Positions 8,852 through 18,839 of a DNA stretch of 64,000 nt are shown piece after piece (positions within the stretch are counted from its first letter, which is position 1; each line of letters begins with the position of its first letter). The stretch covers positions 1 through 64,000 of the forward strand of contig BPKM01000003.1 in assembly GCA_026005135.1 (NCBI GenBank), given 5' to 3'. The DNA is from Leptospiraceae bacterium. GTDB taxonomy: Bacteria; Spirochaetota; Leptospiria; Leptospirales; Leptonemataceae. The notes beneath the pieces were generated by a model that worked only from the letters and a program-made list of their open reading frames with translations, ran no database searches and was not told the DNA's origin. The translations under genes and the position numbers were made by a program.

Positions 8852-9442
8852 GTGGAAACATTAATACTTAAAGAACAAATACCAGAATATCATAATCAAA
8901 ATAGAAGATATAAAACAAAAAATATTGATAAAACCTATTACCGTTTTAGGGAAAAATATAAAACAGGATTAAATATTTTACCAGAATATTATAAAATTCT
9001 ATATGAATTATCCGAAGGAAAATTAGGAGAATATCTAAAATATTTATATTATAAATATCACAAACAAATATTTAAGTTAAAAGTATCTCGAAGAAAAAAG
9101 ACAGCAACAGCAGATTACCAGCCCAAAACAAAAAGATATATTCAAATAGTCTTAGAAGATATGTATCCGTATATATGGGAGAAATACTGGGATTTAAGAC
9201 GAATTACAGGGTATTCAATAAGTTATATAGTAAGGATATTTTTGGAATGGGAGTTAGAGGAAATGTCCCGAAATAGGGAGTTGGAGAGAGGCAGACCTTT
9301 GATAAGAAAGCATCCGAGGGTAGAGGTATTATCTGCTACGTATCCCATAAACGCAACTCAGAATAGTTACGTTAGTTTGAAGTTTGGAAGTAGTATTAGA
9401 AACGACATATTTATATTTTACAAGGATATTTTTTATGAATAA
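8852..9442 (+). CDS. ribbon-helix-helix-like protein related to the cassette genes
   Basis: A 196-residue protein of unknown function. Residues about 85-135 resemble the core of the proteins at 18873-19391 and 61975-62493: KKT, a spacer, a beta-strand-like stretch (RYIQIVLED) and ITGYSISYIVRIFLEWE, against MTGYSVSHIIRLLIEWE in the cassettes. The strand plus two helices look like a ribbon-helix-helix DNA-binding fold. The reading frame opens at a GTG (8852) with no Shine-Dalgarno sequence, so the true start is uncertain. I find no GTAAGCG ends around it, so it is either an independent chromosomal paralogue or a cassette that has lost its ends. A distant link to the Leptospira DUF1564 proteins is possible but unverified. 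Confidence 0.6.
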   Translation: METLILKEQIPEYHNQNRRYKTKNIDKTYYRFREKYKTGLNILPEYYKILYELSEGKLGEYLKYLYYKYHKQIFKLKVSRRKKTATADYQPKTKRYIQIVLEDMYPYIWEKYWDLRRITGYSISYIVRIFLEWELEEMSRNRELERGRPLIRKHPRVEVLSATYPINATQNSYVSLKFGSSIRNDIFIFYKDIFYE

Positions 9443-9535
9443 TTTTTAAATTTATTATAAAATATTATAAAAAAATATAAACAATTAAAATATACAGGCT
9501 TTTTTATAAGATTATATAATTATTATCTACTATAT

Positions 9536-9713
9536 GGCTCTCTTGCATAAAAGTTAATTATTTGATATTTTTAAAAATATTTATCAACATTCTTAGAAAA
9601 TTTTTCGTGATATGAAAAAAGCATTGAATTTTTTAACATATGTAAGTATTATTTGAAAAAATATCTCTTTTGTAAAAAATTTTGCTTTAAAATGGGAGTT
9701 ATGCAACATATCC
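9536..9713 (-). mobile_element. MITE copy 2 (IS5/IS903-like ends)
   Basis: A 178-bp element that is the inverted-orientation relative of the MITEs at 13-188 and 31215-31393. Its + strand right end reads GTTATGCAACATATCC and its left end GGCTCTCTTGCATAAA. Flanks CTACTATAT (9527-9535) and CTACTATAC (9714-9722) agree in 8 of 9 bases, again a 9-bp target duplication. It occupies much of the 450-bp gap (9443-9892); the remainder holds only AT-rich sequence and the promoter at 9834-9862. Confidence 0.78.
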
Positions 9714-9833
9714 CTACTATACTTTCGCGTAAAAATAATATAAATAAAAATTTTAGACAATTATATTATATTTGTCTATTTATTTCGATATAAAATTTTT
9801 TTTGTTTTTAATTGAATTTTTATTCAATTTTGA

Positions 9834-9862
9834 TTGACAAAAAAATAGAGTTCAATTATTAT
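9834..9862 (+). promoter_or_regulatory. strong sigma70-type promoter of the outer-membrane operon
   Basis: TTGACA (9834-9839), a 17-bp spacer and TATTAT (9857-9862) form a near-consensus promoter about 30 bp ahead of the lipoprotein gene at 9893, which has an AGGGGGAG ribosome-binding site. Just upstream, ATTGAATTTTTATTCAAT (9811-9828) is an AT-rich inverted repeat that could be an operator or UP-like element. Confidence 0.65.
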
Positions 9863-9892
9863 ATATAATAGGTTCAGACATAGGGGGAGTTT

Positions 9893-12844
9893 ATGAACAC
9901 TAAATTCATAACCATCGTAAAATGCGCTGTGATAAAAATGACAGCATTGTTAGTTTTATTGTCATTTTTTTCTTGTAATAAAAAAGGAAAAAATTTTGTT
10001 ATACCCATATTGACAAGTAGTGATAATGTATCACCTTCTGCTAAAACCTATATTACTGATAATACGGTAACACCACCTGTTTTTGATTATTCAGAAGAAA
10101 CATCTTTGCCAGTAGATTTTGGAGTTAATGTAACAGCAGCAGTTGATGCACCAAATCTTTCTTTTGTAGATAGATTTAAGCCAATTGGGATTTTATTTTC
10201 TAGCATGATGGATAGAAATAGTGTTATTAATAATTTTACTTTAAAAGATTCTAATAATCAAACAGTACAGGGAACATTTTTCTATTCTGGTAGTAAATTA
10301 TATTTTAAACCATATAGACCATTAGAACCTAATACAACTTATACAGTAACAATAACAAAAGATGCAAAAAATTTTGATGGTATAAATTTAGAGAATGATT
10401 TTATACAAAGTTTTACAACAGAGCCCGCTTTTTTAATGACCCATACGTTAAAATTAGGCTCTTTAACTTATAATGTTTCTCCCTCTACAGCAAGCAATGG
10501 AGTCATTATAGATACAAATGCTTATAGTGGTTCTGTAATTATTGAATCTACTTTAACAGGTGCTGATCATGTAACCAAAATGCGTTTATTCCGTTTAGGT
10601 TTAGGAGAAGATAAAGCATATACAGTTTGTGATAATAATAATCCCTGTAATAACCAGACACAGGATACAGGAAAATTTACATTGGATTTATCTTCTTTAA
10701 ACCCAGAATTACAGCCCGTAGATGGAGCAAATATTTATTATTATTATATCGAAACCTCATCGGGTAGAACCTATGTTAGACCTTTTGCTTTTCAGAGAGG
10801 AAGACCATCAAGTAATCCCAATGAATTACAACCCAATGGAGGATGGCTTGCTTTAGAAAATAATTCAACAAAAGGAATGTATCAGATAAAACGTTTATTT
10901 GAGCGTTTTATAAAAAGTGACGGAAGCCATACAGGAGATAACTTTACCATAGATGGAAAAACCTTTAATGATTATTTAAATGAAAGTAAATCTTATCCAC
11001 CTACTTATGGCCCTATTAGTAATCCTACATTAGGATGCCAACTTGATTATTCAGCATGGACTAATTCTACTAATAGGATTAATTATTTAACTGATTTCGG
11101 ACCATATTGTAATATGAGTTTTACAGTTCTAGGTACAACAGGGTATGCAGATAATTATGTAGGATATTTAACCATACCACCAACAGTAAATGGAGAAACT
11201 AATATAAATGTAAATATGCTTCCTGATGCTTCTAAATTAACAATTGAGCTAAAAGGAAAAAAATTAAATGGAATGCTTCGTTCTTATGTAAGAGATGGTG
11301 GTTGTATATTATTTATTGGTGCATGTATGGCAAATAGTTATGTAATAGAAGATCGTTTTTTTATGAATGAATCTACACAAAAAACTGCTTATGCAAATAC
11401 TTCATTAACAATTAATAATAATGGTGATATGGTTATAACAATACAGGGTGGACCAAACTGGGCTATTAATGATCAAAATTTTAATGTAAAGCCCTGGAGT
11501 GTTGCAATTGATACTTCAGATTGGAGCATTATTGATGGAAGTTGGTTAGATTGGTTATTAAGCATTTTTATACCTGGTGTTATTAATCAACTAACACCTA
11601 AAATTGTACAGGGAACTGTAAAAGATACGGTTCAAAAAATATCTGCAAAAATAATGAATGCTGTATTATCGAAAACTCGGGTTGATGGTGTAAATGATGG
11701 AATTAATATCTGTTTACCCGGATATTTGCCTGATCCTTTAAAAACAATATGTTTAACTACAGGTGCTAAAATGAAGCCAAGTTCATCTCATATTGGCTGG
11801 GAAGTTGGAGGTGTAAAAGGAATTCGTTCTTTCTTAGAAGCAAATATGACTGTAGTAAATAGTAATGCAAGTTGGTCTAGACCACCAGCTTTGGTAGGTC
11901 CAGGTAATAAAGGTTTTATTAAATTTATACCTTCTTTTACACCAGATAATAATTTAGTAAATTTATTTAATCAGGGTTATCAAGGAGCATTAGTTGTATT
12001 AAATGCAGATGTTGTAAATCAGGCAGCTTATGGATTATGGAAAGAGGGTGCATTTAATTTTATAGTAGATAAACCAACTCTCGAAGCAATTAATAATGTT
12101 GCTGGCTCTTCTAATCTAACAGCTCTTGCAGATAAATTATTAAAGGCAGATGCTATTTTAACAGTTATAGCTCCAGGTCAAAGTAATTTCGTAGTAAGAG
12201 ATCAATCTAATAACGAAATTATTATCGAAAAAAATGATCCAGTAAAAATCGAAACTGTTTTATTATATCCACCAGATTTAAATCCTTTATATTACTGGAA
12301 ATCTACAGGAAATCCAAAAGAACAAGTACAAAACCGAGCATCTTTTACTGGTTTTCGAATGAAGCTAATTGGAGGAAAAGATAGCAATAATGATGGTGTA
12401 CCAGATTATAATTTTTATACACTTGCTACAGTAGTTGTAAATTTGACCACTAAAGCAACTATAGAATTTATACCATATTCTAATCCAAATAATTATGTTC
12501 CAGCATGTAGTGATGGTCATTGCCGTGCTCTAAGTATTAATGTATCAACAGCAGATGAAGATATGCGATATACTATAGAAGTTTTAGAAGATTCGGTAAA
12601 TAATCCCTTAGGTTTAGATCCTAGAGCGGTTTATGATGTTTTTAATCCTTTAATAAAAAGTTTTGTTGCACCCTTAGTTGCAAATGTTCTTAAAGAAATA
12701 CCATTTGATGCAGATATGTCTGCTTGTGGTATAAAAATCGAAGAAGTAACTGTAGAAGATATATCTACCAGCTATCAATATCCATTTGGTTTATTAAATG
12801 TAAGATTAGGAGAACAACCATTTAGTGGGGATTGCGATTTCTAA
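9893..12844 (+). CDS. large Ig-like domain lipoprotein
   Basis: A 983-residue exported lipoprotein. The signal peptide ends in a lipobox (SFFSC, lipidated C28). Residues about 95-180 form a bacterial Ig-like (SbsA/Big_5-type) domain with the motif sequence MMDRNSV...LKPLEPNTTYTVTITKDAK-like. Further on there is a calcium-loop-like DSNNDGVPDYN (about residue 830). The rest has no family I recognise. The gene opens an operon with a second giant lipoprotein and a FadL-like porin, which suggests a shared surface or transport function. A strong hairpin terminator overlaps its stop codon. Confidence 0.75.
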   Translation: MNTKFITIVKCAVIKMTALLVLLSFFSCNKKGKNFVIPILTSSDNVSPSAKTYITDNTVTPPVFDYSEETSLPVDFGVNVTAAVDAPNLSFVDRFKPIGILFSSMMDRNSVINNFTLKDSNNQTVQGTFFYSGSKLYFKPYRPLEPNTTYTVTITKDAKNFDGINLENDFIQSFTTEPAFLMTHTLKLGSLTYNVSPSTASNGVIIDTNAYSGSVIIESTLTGADHVTKMRLFRLGLGEDKAYTVCDNNNPCNNQTQDTGKFTLDLSSLNPELQPVDGANIYYYYIETSSGRTYVRPFAFQRGRPSSNPNELQPNGGWLALENNSTKGMYQIKRLFERFIKSDGSHTGDNFTIDGKTFNDYLNESKSYPPTYGPISNPTLGCQLDYSAWTNSTNRINYLTDFGPYCNMSFTVLGTTGYADNYVGYLTIPPTVNGETNINVNMLPDASKLTIELKGKKLNGMLRSYVRDGGCILFIGACMANSYVIEDRFFMNESTQKTAYANTSLTINNNGDMVITIQGGPNWAINDQNFNVKPWSVAIDTSDWSIIDGSWLDWLLSIFIPGVINQLTPKIVQGTVKDTVQKISAKIMNAVLSKTRVDGVNDGINICLPGYLPDPLKTICLTTGAKMKPSSSHIGWEVGGVKGIRSFLEANMTVVNSNASWSRPPALVGPGNKGFIKFIPSFTPDNNLVNLFNQGYQGALVVLNADVVNQAAYGLWKEGAFNFIVDKPTLEAINNVAGSSNLTALADKLLKADAILTVIAPGQSNFVVRDQSNNEIIIEKNDPVKIETVLLYPPDLNPLYYWKSTGNPKEQVQNRASFTGFRMKLIGGKDSNNDGVPDYNFYTLATVVVNLTTKATIEFIPYSNPNNYVPACSDGHCRALSINVSTADEDMRYTIEVLEDSVNNPLGLDPRAVYDVFNPLIKSFVAPLVANVLKEIPFDADMSACGIKIEEVTVEDISTSYQYPFGLLNVRLGEQPFSGDCDF

Positions 12845-12860
12845 TCGTAATCCCTTTTTT
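12828..12860 (+). terminator. intrinsic terminator/attenuator after first lipoprotein gene
   Basis: GGGATTGCGATT and AATCGTAATCCC form a 12-bp stem (one G-T pair) with a 3-nt loop, followed by six T. The stem includes the last codons of the gene ending at 12844. Because the next gene continues 16 bp downstream, this probably makes transcription of the downstream genes partial rather than zero. Confidence 0.8.
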
Positions 12861-12875
12861 ACTGGGAGGGGGAAT

Positions 12876-15800
12876 ATGATGCGAAAAAAGAAATTAATAA
12901 ACAAAAAAAATATAATAACGACATTATTGTCATTAATTGTTATAATACTAATGATTTCCTGTAAGGGACAAAAAGATTTTTTAAATCCCTTTCAGGATAA
13001 AATAGAACCTAAGGATGGATTATTCAATTTATTGGATGATTATCCAGCATTAAAAAGTTTATTTACCAACGTAAATCCATCTGATTTTAATTATAAATTA
13101 GGAGAATCTCTCGGTTTCTATCCGGATTCTTCTGTAGGTGGAATGCGTTCTTTACAAATATTAACATTAAATCCAGAAGCAAAATTAAGAGAATTATTAT
13201 TAGAAGTAGCGGGATTATTACAGAGAATTCGAACTTATGATCCCAATTCTTACAATAAAGTAATGAATTTATTACAAAGAATCAGAGAACATCCAGACCC
13301 CTTTTTAGAAAATATTTTACCTATAACTCATAATGGATTAAAAAAATTATATCTTGAAAATACCAAGGAATCTTTAAAAGCTGATGCATTAGATTTAGTA
13401 AATACTTTAAAAGATCCAGATACAAAAGCAGATTTACAAGAATTAGAAGATTTATTAGATAAAATCATTCGTAAAAATAATGATACAAGACTGGCGACTG
13501 AACAATTATTACAATCTTTATTAATATTTGATACCACTGATACAAAAAATTTAAGTAAAACACTATCCGAATTATTATATAATTTAGGTAATATTTTAGG
13601 AACGAAAGTAGGATATTCAAAAAAATCCAGTGATCGTGTAATAAAAGAATTAATTGTAAATTTAGAAAATTATACTACACCAAAGTCTGGAACAGAATCT
13701 AACAATTTATATGATGATACACCAGCCTATCAAGATATATCTTATGGGGGATATCCTTCTAAGGCAGATAGTCTTCTAAAAGAACTATTTAAAAAAGTAA
13801 AAACCTTAGTATTACCTGATAATACAAAAGTAAAAGATCCATCAAAGGATATCTTAGACGAAACAGCAAAGACCTTAGCAAATTTAGGTTTTACTATAGA
13901 AGGGGCAGATCAATCTTTGTTAGATTTATTACGCTTAGATTTTAAAGGAAGAAATAGAACTACAGATCCCAATACAACCTATTCTGGAAGATTCTCTGCT
14001 TTAGAAGCATTAGCTTATATGGTAGCCTTAGGAAAACATTTTGGCTATAATTGGAACGATAATTGTCCTTCTACATCATCACCCGTTTATATAACAGGAG
14101 AATCTGGAGGATATTTAACCTTTGGTGATTCACTTACAGCAATGCGAAGTAAAAATGATTGTACTGATCTCGGTGCAGCAACGATAATAAAGCAGGCAAA
14201 TACCTTAGGAGAAACTTATAAGGATGGAGATGTCTTAAAATATGATTTAAATACACCAGCTTTATGTCTTTTGGAAGGAGAATCTAAAGGTGATATCAAT
14301 TGTATAGATTATAATGGAGATAAAAAAATTGATCCAGATCCTATCTATGCAAAAACATTACCCTGGGTATTTGGCTGGTTAGTTAAAGTATTATACGAAG
14401 GATATGGACCATTTTATTATGATACTCCAACAACATTTAATGATACATGGACAACAAGTGATTATAAAATAAAAGTACGAAATGGGGATTTTGCTGGCTT
14501 AGGAGGTATTCAAAATCCATCAGGAAATGGTTCTCATTATACTATTAAAGAAATACCCATTACAAATAGACAGGTATCTTCTAAAGAAGAAGCATTTTTT
14601 AAAAATTTATTATGGTTATTATACTATAAACGTTTTGTAATTGTTATACCGTTACAGGCAAATTTGGGTGCTGGGGTGCTTGGTTCAAGTGCTGTTAAAG
14701 ATGCCGTTTATGTAACTATAATTGCCAATGGATTAAAAGGATTGATGAATGTAAAACCTTATTGTAGTAGTTCTTCTTCTCAATGTGCAAAAGAAGATAA
14801 TGGAAAATGGATATTATCTGGAAAAAAAATAAAAACATATAATCAGATTGGCGATTTAGATCAATCTTCCAATGCATGGTCATCAGAACCAGGCGATGCA
14901 GTAATGCTTGTTGAAGTCTGGGGATGTGATATAGTATCTACATGTAATTATGGATTTTCTGGAGATGATTCAGGAGCAGGGGAAATATTATACCAAACAG
15001 TTTATAATTCTGTTTTATTTCCGAAAAATGCGGGGGATTTTTATGGAGCAATACCTCCAGCCTTATCAAGATTATTTCCTGTAATGGAACGTTTAGCATT
15101 TTTAACATCAGATCAGGTAACCATAGATAATATGGCAAATTATTGGAATAAAAGAAATCGATTAACACCTGTTCTTTCAAGCTTAATTAAAGTTTTAAAA
15201 GATCAAACCCAGAGTATCAATGATGGTAACCCTGCCAATGATATAAATGCTTATAATTTAATGGTTGATTTACTTATTCCCTTAATAAAAAATTACCTTT
15301 TTGTAGGAAATGATCCTTATCAGGCTTCGTTAGGATATCCCAATGCTTCAATAACACTATTTCGAACTTTGGGTTATAGAGCTGATAGTACAACAAGTAT
15401 AAGAAATCCAGAATTACAAGAAGAATATTATTATCCAGATGCAGAGTATGTTTTTGGAAGTACAAGAGTGGGATATCGTTCTATTATTTCAATATTGACG
15501 GAAAATCAATCACGATATTATGATGGTTTATTACCAATGATAGCCCAGTCTCATTTATTAGATGAAGTTATTCAGGTATTACAGGAATTAGGACAGCCAA
15601 AATATGATAATAATAGACAAAAATTTACAAGTTCTTTAAAAACATTTTTAAGCGAAATGAAATTTAATAGTGAATCACCAGCACCAGAAGAATTTAATAT
15701 AGAACAAACAATTGATGAATTAGTACAAAAAATTGCTGATTATCCAGATACGAGAAGTTTAGATTTAAGTTCATCTGACTGGAAAGATATAACTGATTTT

Positions 15801-16367
15801 ATGGAATTAGGCTGGAAGCTTCTTGCAAAAAATTCCGAATATAGTATATCTCCTAAAATAGAATATCTAATAGAAATTATAAATGATGTAGATGTACAAA
15901 CAGATGAAATTACAGCATTATTAAATATATTAAATGCAATCCAGGTAAATGATGATTTAACACCATCTTATCGTTTAACAAAATTAGCTACAGATTATTT
16001 ACCACCATTATTAACCAGTACAGCGACATATACTAAGGATTTGATTGGAATCGCTGCTGGAATATCAAAACCAGGTGCTTTTGGAGATTATTTTATGACA
16101 ACAATGAAAAGTTCTTACCATGTAAAGGATGTATTGTACGATTTAGAACGATTATTAACGTCAAATAAAATACAATCTTATGGACCATCTGATGAAAGTA
16201 TTTTATACCAGACTGGTACATTAATCAAATATTTAGCAGACATAAAAGAGCAGGGTAAAAAAACAGGAGTTGCAGGTTATACATTCGAGGATAAATGGAA
16301 TAAAACAGAAGTACCAGATTCTTATTTTGATAGATTATCATTAATATTATCATCAAGTAAACAATAA
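12876..16367 (+). CDS. very large lipoprotein of unknown function
   Basis: The 1163-residue product starts at the ATG at 12876, just after a GGGAGGGGG ribosome-binding site; the frame is open further upstream but that part lies inside the terminator. The signal peptide ends in lipobox LMISC (C29). The mature protein is rich in helical leucine-rich stretches and contains cysteine pairs in loops (around residues 400-480 and 630-690 from this start). I recognise no catalytic domain. It lies between the Ig-like lipoprotein and the FadL-like porin and was probably co-evolved with them. Confidence 0.7.
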   Translation: MMRKKKLINKKNIITTLLSLIVIILMISCKGQKDFLNPFQDKIEPKDGLFNLLDDYPALKSLFTNVNPSDFNYKLGESLGFYPDSSVGGMRSLQILTLNPEAKLRELLLEVAGLLQRIRTYDPNSYNKVMNLLQRIREHPDPFLENILPITHNGLKKLYLENTKESLKADALDLVNTLKDPDTKADLQELEDLLDKIIRKNNDTRLATEQLLQSLLIFDTTDTKNLSKTLSELLYNLGNILGTKVGYSKKSSDRVIKELIVNLENYTTPKSGTESNNLYDDTPAYQDISYGGYPSKADSLLKELFKKVKTLVLPDNTKVKDPSKDILDETAKTLANLGFTIEGADQSLLDLLRLDFKGRNRTTDPNTTYSGRFSALEALAYMVALGKHFGYNWNDNCPSTSSPVYITGESGGYLTFGDSLTAMRSKNDCTDLGAATIIKQANTLGETYKDGDVLKYDLNTPALCLLEGESKGDINCIDYNGDKKIDPDPIYAKTLPWVFGWLVKVLYEGYGPFYYDTPTTFNDTWTTSDYKIKVRNGDFAGLGGIQNPSGNGSHYTIKEIPITNRQVSSKEEAFFKNLLWLLYYKRFVIVIPLQANLGAGVLGSSAVKDAVYVTIIANGLKGLMNVKPYCSSSSSQCAKEDNGKWILSGKKIKTYNQIGDLDQSSNAWSSEPGDAVMLVEVWGCDIVSTCNYGFSGDDSGAGEILYQTVYNSVLFPKNAGDFYGAIPPALSRLFPVMERLAFLTSDQVTIDNMANYWNKRNRLTPVLSSLIKVLKDQTQSINDGNPANDINAYNLMVDLLIPLIKNYLFVGNDPYQASLGYPNASITLFRTLGYRADSTTSIRNPELQEEYYYPDAEYVFGSTRVGYRSIISILTENQSRYYDGLLPMIAQSHLLDEVIQVLQELGQPKYDNNRQKFTSSLKTFLSEMKFNSESPAPEEFNIEQTIDELVQKIADYPDTRSLDLSSSDWKDITDFMELGWKLLAKNSEYSISPKIEYLIEIINDVDVQTDEITALLNILNAIQVNDDLTPSYRLTKLATDYLPPLLTSTATYTKDLIGIAAGISKPGAFGDYFMTTMKSSYHVKDVLYDLERLLTSNKIQSYGPSDESILYQTGTLIKYLADIKEQGKKTGVAGYTFEDKWNKTEVPDSYFDRLSLILSSSKQ

Positions 16368-16380
16368 TTAGGGGGTAAAA

Positions 16381-17901
16381 ATGTATAAAAAAGTTAAAAA
16401 CTTATTAACTATTTTAATAATGCTTGTAACTATCAAAAATTTAAAAGCAGGAAATTACTTTGATGTTTATGGAGCACATCCAAGAGCTAATGGAATGGCA
16501 AATGCAGTTAGTTCTTTTATTAATGATGTTTCTGCTACTTTTTATAATCCAGCTGGATTAGGAATGCCATCTCGATTGGAAGGCTATTATTCTTTTTTGG
16601 AAAAAAATGACGATTCTGATGACAAAAATTCAAATCAAAGTGATTCTTTTAAAGACAAATTACCAGAAAATTTTACAGGTAAATTACAATATATTTTAGG
16701 AGCATTTACAAATCCTCTAAAAGAATATCCTAAAACTCGTTCAAAAACTCCTATACATGAATTAACATTATCCGGAAACTATGCAAAACCAGTAAATCGT
16801 GTTCGATTTGATTTATACGATCCAGCAAGTCCAGATTTAAAAAAAATACGCGATAATTATGTCGCACTTGGACTATCTTTAAATTTAAATTCTTTTTTTG
16901 ATTTTGAGCGAATTGTTCGTTTTGGTTTATATGCAGGTCTTCCCGCTTCGGGAAATCTTGCATTAATTAATGATTTGAATCCTACGACTCATCGTTTTTT
17001 ACAAAATGGTGTATCGAATGAAAGGCCAATAATCCATTCTGGTATTGGGATAGAAATCTGGAAAAACCATTTGTCTATTGGAATTGGTGTTCAGGCAATG
17101 CTAAAAGGTAAAGGTGCTATTTTAATGAAGGATGTTGATATTACTCCAGATAAAACAACGCCTAATGCTCAGGCTATTTTAGAATTAAAACCATTAATTA
17201 TGCCACAATATGGTTTAATGTTTCATTATGGAAAAATCATGTTAGGTGTTAATTATAGAAGAGAAACCTATGCACATGTAGATCCCTTAGGTGCACAGGC
17301 TCAAACAACATTGCTTGCTATACAATTTGATTTTGATATGGCATTATTAGATTTATATTCACCCAGAGCATTAACCTGGGGATTGGGATATCAATTATTG
17401 GATAATTTTAAAATTACTGTAGAAGTAACAAGAGAATACTGGGGACTCTTTCGACATTCCAGAACAAAAGAATATGTCTTTTCTCCTATAGAAGATGAAT
17501 TTTTAAGAAAAAATATTCGAGTACCTGTTGTTCAATTTAAAGATATAAATGTTGTTAAGGTTGGATTTGAATGGGATTGGGATAATCCCTGGAAAATTCC
17601 TTTAACTTTTCGTGCAGGTATAGGAAGAAAACCTACACCAGTTCCAAATTTTCCAAACGAATATAACTGGATGGATAATGATAGAAATATTTATACCTTG
17701 GGTGTAAGTTATGCTTATATTCCAGATCAGACTGGTTTTACGAAACGAATAAAATCCCCTATTATAATTGATCTTGTAGTTGAAAACCAACAATTTAAAA
17801 GTAGAAGAATAGAAAAATATCAACCAACAGAAAAAAATCCCAATTATTCTTATGGTGGATATGCCTGGAATACTGGATTAAGTGTAACAATAAAATTATA
17901 A
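16381..17901 (+). CDS. FadL/OMPP1/TodX-like outer-membrane protein
   Basis: A 506-residue beta-barrel candidate. A cleavable signal peptide (to about residue 22) precedes the family signature near the N-terminus of the mature chain: ANGMANAVSSFINDVSATFYNPAGLG is split here as ANGMANAV and DVSATFYNPAGLG, which form the plug motif. The remainder alternates short aromatic/polar strands as expected of a 14-stranded hydrophobic-substrate channel. An AGGGGGT site precedes the ATG, 13 bp after the large lipoprotein gene. It is the last gene before the hairpin at 17901. Confidence 0.8.
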   Translation: MYKKVKNLLTILIMLVTIKNLKAGNYFDVYGAHPRANGMANAVSSFINDVSATFYNPAGLGMPSRLEGYYSFLEKNDDSDDKNSNQSDSFKDKLPENFTGKLQYILGAFTNPLKEYPKTRSKTPIHELTLSGNYAKPVNRVRFDLYDPASPDLKKIRDNYVALGLSLNLNSFFDFERIVRFGLYAGLPASGNLALINDLNPTTHRFLQNGVSNERPIIHSGIGIEIWKNHLSIGIGVQAMLKGKGAILMKDVDITPDKTTPNAQAILELKPLIMPQYGLMFHYGKIMLGVNYRRETYAHVDPLGAQAQTTLLAIQFDFDMALLDLYSPRALTWGLGYQLLDNFKITVEVTREYWGLFRHSRTKEYVFSPIEDEFLRKNIRVPVVQFKDINVVKVGFEWDWDNPWKIPLTFRAGIGRKPTPVPNFPNEYNWMDNDRNIYTLGVSYAYIPDQTGFTKRIKSPIIIDLVVENQQFKSRRIEKYQPTEKNPNYSYGGYAWNTGLSVTIKL

Positions 17902-17928
17902 CAGGGGATTTACCCCTTGTTTTTTTTA
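17901..17928 (+). terminator. intrinsic terminator of the outer-membrane operon
   Basis: ACAGGGG, loop ATTTA, CCCCTTGT (one bulged T) followed by a run of eight T. It begins at the stop codon of the FadL-like gene and ends at the start codon of the hydrolase gene at 17928. Confidence 0.85.
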
Positions 17929-18821
17929 TGATTAATTATAGTATTGAATATTTGTATTTTAATAGTAATCAATTTCAATTAGAAGCAAAGCTATATAGAG
18001 TTAAAGAAAAAGATAGACCTATTATATTAATGGCTCATGGATTTGCAGCAGAGATGGATTATGGCTTGTATCCTTTTGCTCATGAATTTGCTCAGTTAAA
18101 CTTTAATGTGTTTATGTTTAATTATCGTGGTTTTGGCAATTCAGAAGGGAAGGTAAAACATCTTGTAGACCATAGAAAACATATAGAAGATATTCAAAAT
18201 GCTATAAAATTTATTGGTTATCTAAAAAATATTAATACAAATAAAATCATTCTATGGGGGAGCTCCTATGGAGGAGGTCATGTATTAACCATTGCAGCAA
18301 AAAATAAAAAGATTTACGCAGTTATTGCTCAGGTTCCTTTTGTTGATGGAATAGCAACGATTTTAAACTTACCAGTGAAAAATTTATTTTTAGGAACATT
18401 TTATGGTATATTAGATATAATTTATAATTTATTTAATAAAACATATTATATTCCCGTAGTATCCACACCTGATAAATTTGCAGCAATGAATACATATGAT
18501 AGTTATGATGGATATATAAAACTTGTTCCAGAAAATAAAAGAAATCATAATTATTGTGCAGCAAGAATTAGTTTTACATTACCATTCTATCGTCCTATTA
18601 AAATTGTACATAAAATACAATGTCCAGTTCTACTCATTGCAGCAGAAAAAGATTCTTTAATTCCTTTAAAAGCAATAGAAAAAACAATTAGTAGAATAAA
18701 ACATCTATACTATAAAATTTTACCATGTGGACATTTCGATATATATAATGGTTATTATTTTAATGAAAATATAAAAATCCAGAAAGAATTTTTAAATAAA
18801 ATTGATTCGCTTTTTGTATAA
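17928..18821 (+). CDS. alpha/beta-hydrolase
   Basis: A 297-residue serine hydrolase. The oxyanion region is AHGFAAE (about 35-41), the nucleophile elbow GSSYGG has S113, and the acid and base are D242 (AAEKDSLIP) and H269 (CGHFDIY). There is no signal peptide. The family (DUF1749/X-Pro-type and esterase-like hydrolases) is broad, so the substrate is unknown. The ATG lies immediately after the terminator T-run, with no Shine-Dalgarno site, so translation may depend on read-through from the upstream operon or on an internal start. Confidence 0.8.
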   Translation: MINYSIEYLYFNSNQFQLEAKLYRVKEKDRPIILMAHGFAAEMDYGLYPFAHEFAQLNFNVFMFNYRGFGNSEGKVKHLVDHRKHIEDIQNAIKFIGYLKNINTNKIILWGSSYGGGHVLTIAAKNKKIYAVIAQVPFVDGIATILNLPVKNLFLGTFYGILDIIYNLFNKTYYIPVVSTPDKFAAMNTYDSYDGYIKLVPENKRNHNYCAARISFTLPFYRPIKIVHKIQCPVLLIAAEKDSLIPLKAIEKTISRIKHLYYKILPCGHFDIYNGYYFNENIKIQKEFLNKIDSLFV

Positions 18822-18839
18822 TAAGAAATAAATATTTAT

